Assembly: GCF_003353175.1 (NCBI RefSeq)
Contig: NZ_QHKS01000007.1
Span: 1-64,000, forward strand
DNA length: 64,000 nucleotides
Source: Paraburkholderia lacunae
GTDB lineage: Bacteria; Pseudomonadota; Gammaproteobacteria; Burkholderiales; Burkholderiaceae
Direction of reading: 5' to 3'
Shown here in pieces: positions 63,876 to 64,000 of this stretch. The notes beneath the pieces are model-generated. The model saw only the letters and a program-made list of their open reading frames with translations. It was not told the origin of the DNA and made no database searches. Each line of letters starts with the position of its first letter. Within the stretch, counting starts at the first letter, position 1. Made by a program: the position numbers and the translations under genes.

Positions 63876-64000
63876 ATGGCTACTATTGCATTCCCTCGAG
63901 CCTTGCGCATCACGGCGCTGAGCGCCGCGGCACTCGCGCTCGCCGCCTGCTCGTTCGGCCCGAGCGGCACGCCGCCCGCGATGCCGCAGCCGGCCCACTA
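63876..64000 (+). CDS. Outer-membrane efflux lipoprotein (NodT/OprM type), N-terminus only, cut by window edge
   Basis: Forty-one residues are visible: MATIAFPRALRITALSAAALALAACSFGPSG, a signal peptide with lipobox LAAC followed by a Pro-rich mature start, typical of NodT/OprM-family outer-membrane factors. It lies 2 bases after the pump stop, completing a tripartite adaptor-pump-channel operon. The family is inferred from position and the lipoprotein start. Confidence 0.8.
   Translation, partial: MATIAFPRALRITALSAAALALAACSFGPSGTPPAMPQPAH

Overview
The window is high-GC DNA with dense, short-spaced genes, many LysR-type regulators and DHA2/MHS/ACS-type major facilitator transporters. The gene families are typical of Burkholderiaceae: AcvB/VirJ plus MprF, PGDYG protein, PrkA-YeaH-SpoVR, the kguEKTD cluster and a CydX-type peptide. 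I infer a Paraburkholderia or Burkholderia chromosome. I see no tRNA, rRNA, insertion sequence, prophage, CRISPR array or replication origin. Both window edges cut genes: ilvA on the left and an outer-membrane efflux lipoprotein on the right.

Left part (1-17.7 kb): start of ilvA behind what looks like a complete leader-peptide attenuator; an mprF-acvB operon for lysyl-phosphatidylglycerol synthesis and hydrolysis; a hotdog thioesterase; two DHA2 exporters; a type-2 ferredoxin-NADP reductase; three LysR regulators, one lacking most of its effector domain; a quinone-oxidoreductase-like enzyme; a family 2 glycosyltransferase next to an ABC-permease relic; and an alpha-ketoglutarate-type permease.

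Middle (18-38.9 kb): the spoVR-yeaH-prkA stress operon; a 2-keto-4-pentenoate hydratase-type enzyme; a chemoreceptor with a C-terminal DWETF tether; a ribose-type ABC operon (rbsB, rbsA, rbsC, rbsR, rbsK) with a 14-bp palindromic operator and a nested hairpin after rbsB; CorA; a small lipoprotein; an unpaired FitA-like antitoxin; a cydX-like gene without cydAB, overlapped by a P-loop ATPase gene; and a saccharopine dehydrogenase-like gene whose leader carries nested repeats, next to an Lrp/AsnC regulator.

Right part (38.9-64 kb): LysR and a Spy-like periplasmic protein; small conserved proteins; a YhfC-type membrane protease; the 2-ketogluconate operon kguE-kguK-kguT-kguD-ptxS with a PtxS-like palindrome in front; a divergent LysR/YeiH sulfate-exporter pair; GST; a ClcB-type chloride channel; a C45/phospholipase-B-like Ntn hydrolase; small proteins; AraC, cupin and LysR genes; and a TetR-controlled RND tripartite pump.

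The strongest unexplained or unusual structures are the ilvA attenuator, the nested ACTCYGGTC repeats before the saccharopine dehydrogenase-like gene, the cydX-ATPase pair, the internally deleted LysR, and a 15-bp motif shared by the upstream regions of two orphan small ORFs. All function calls come from reading the sequence and known family features; no database search was run.
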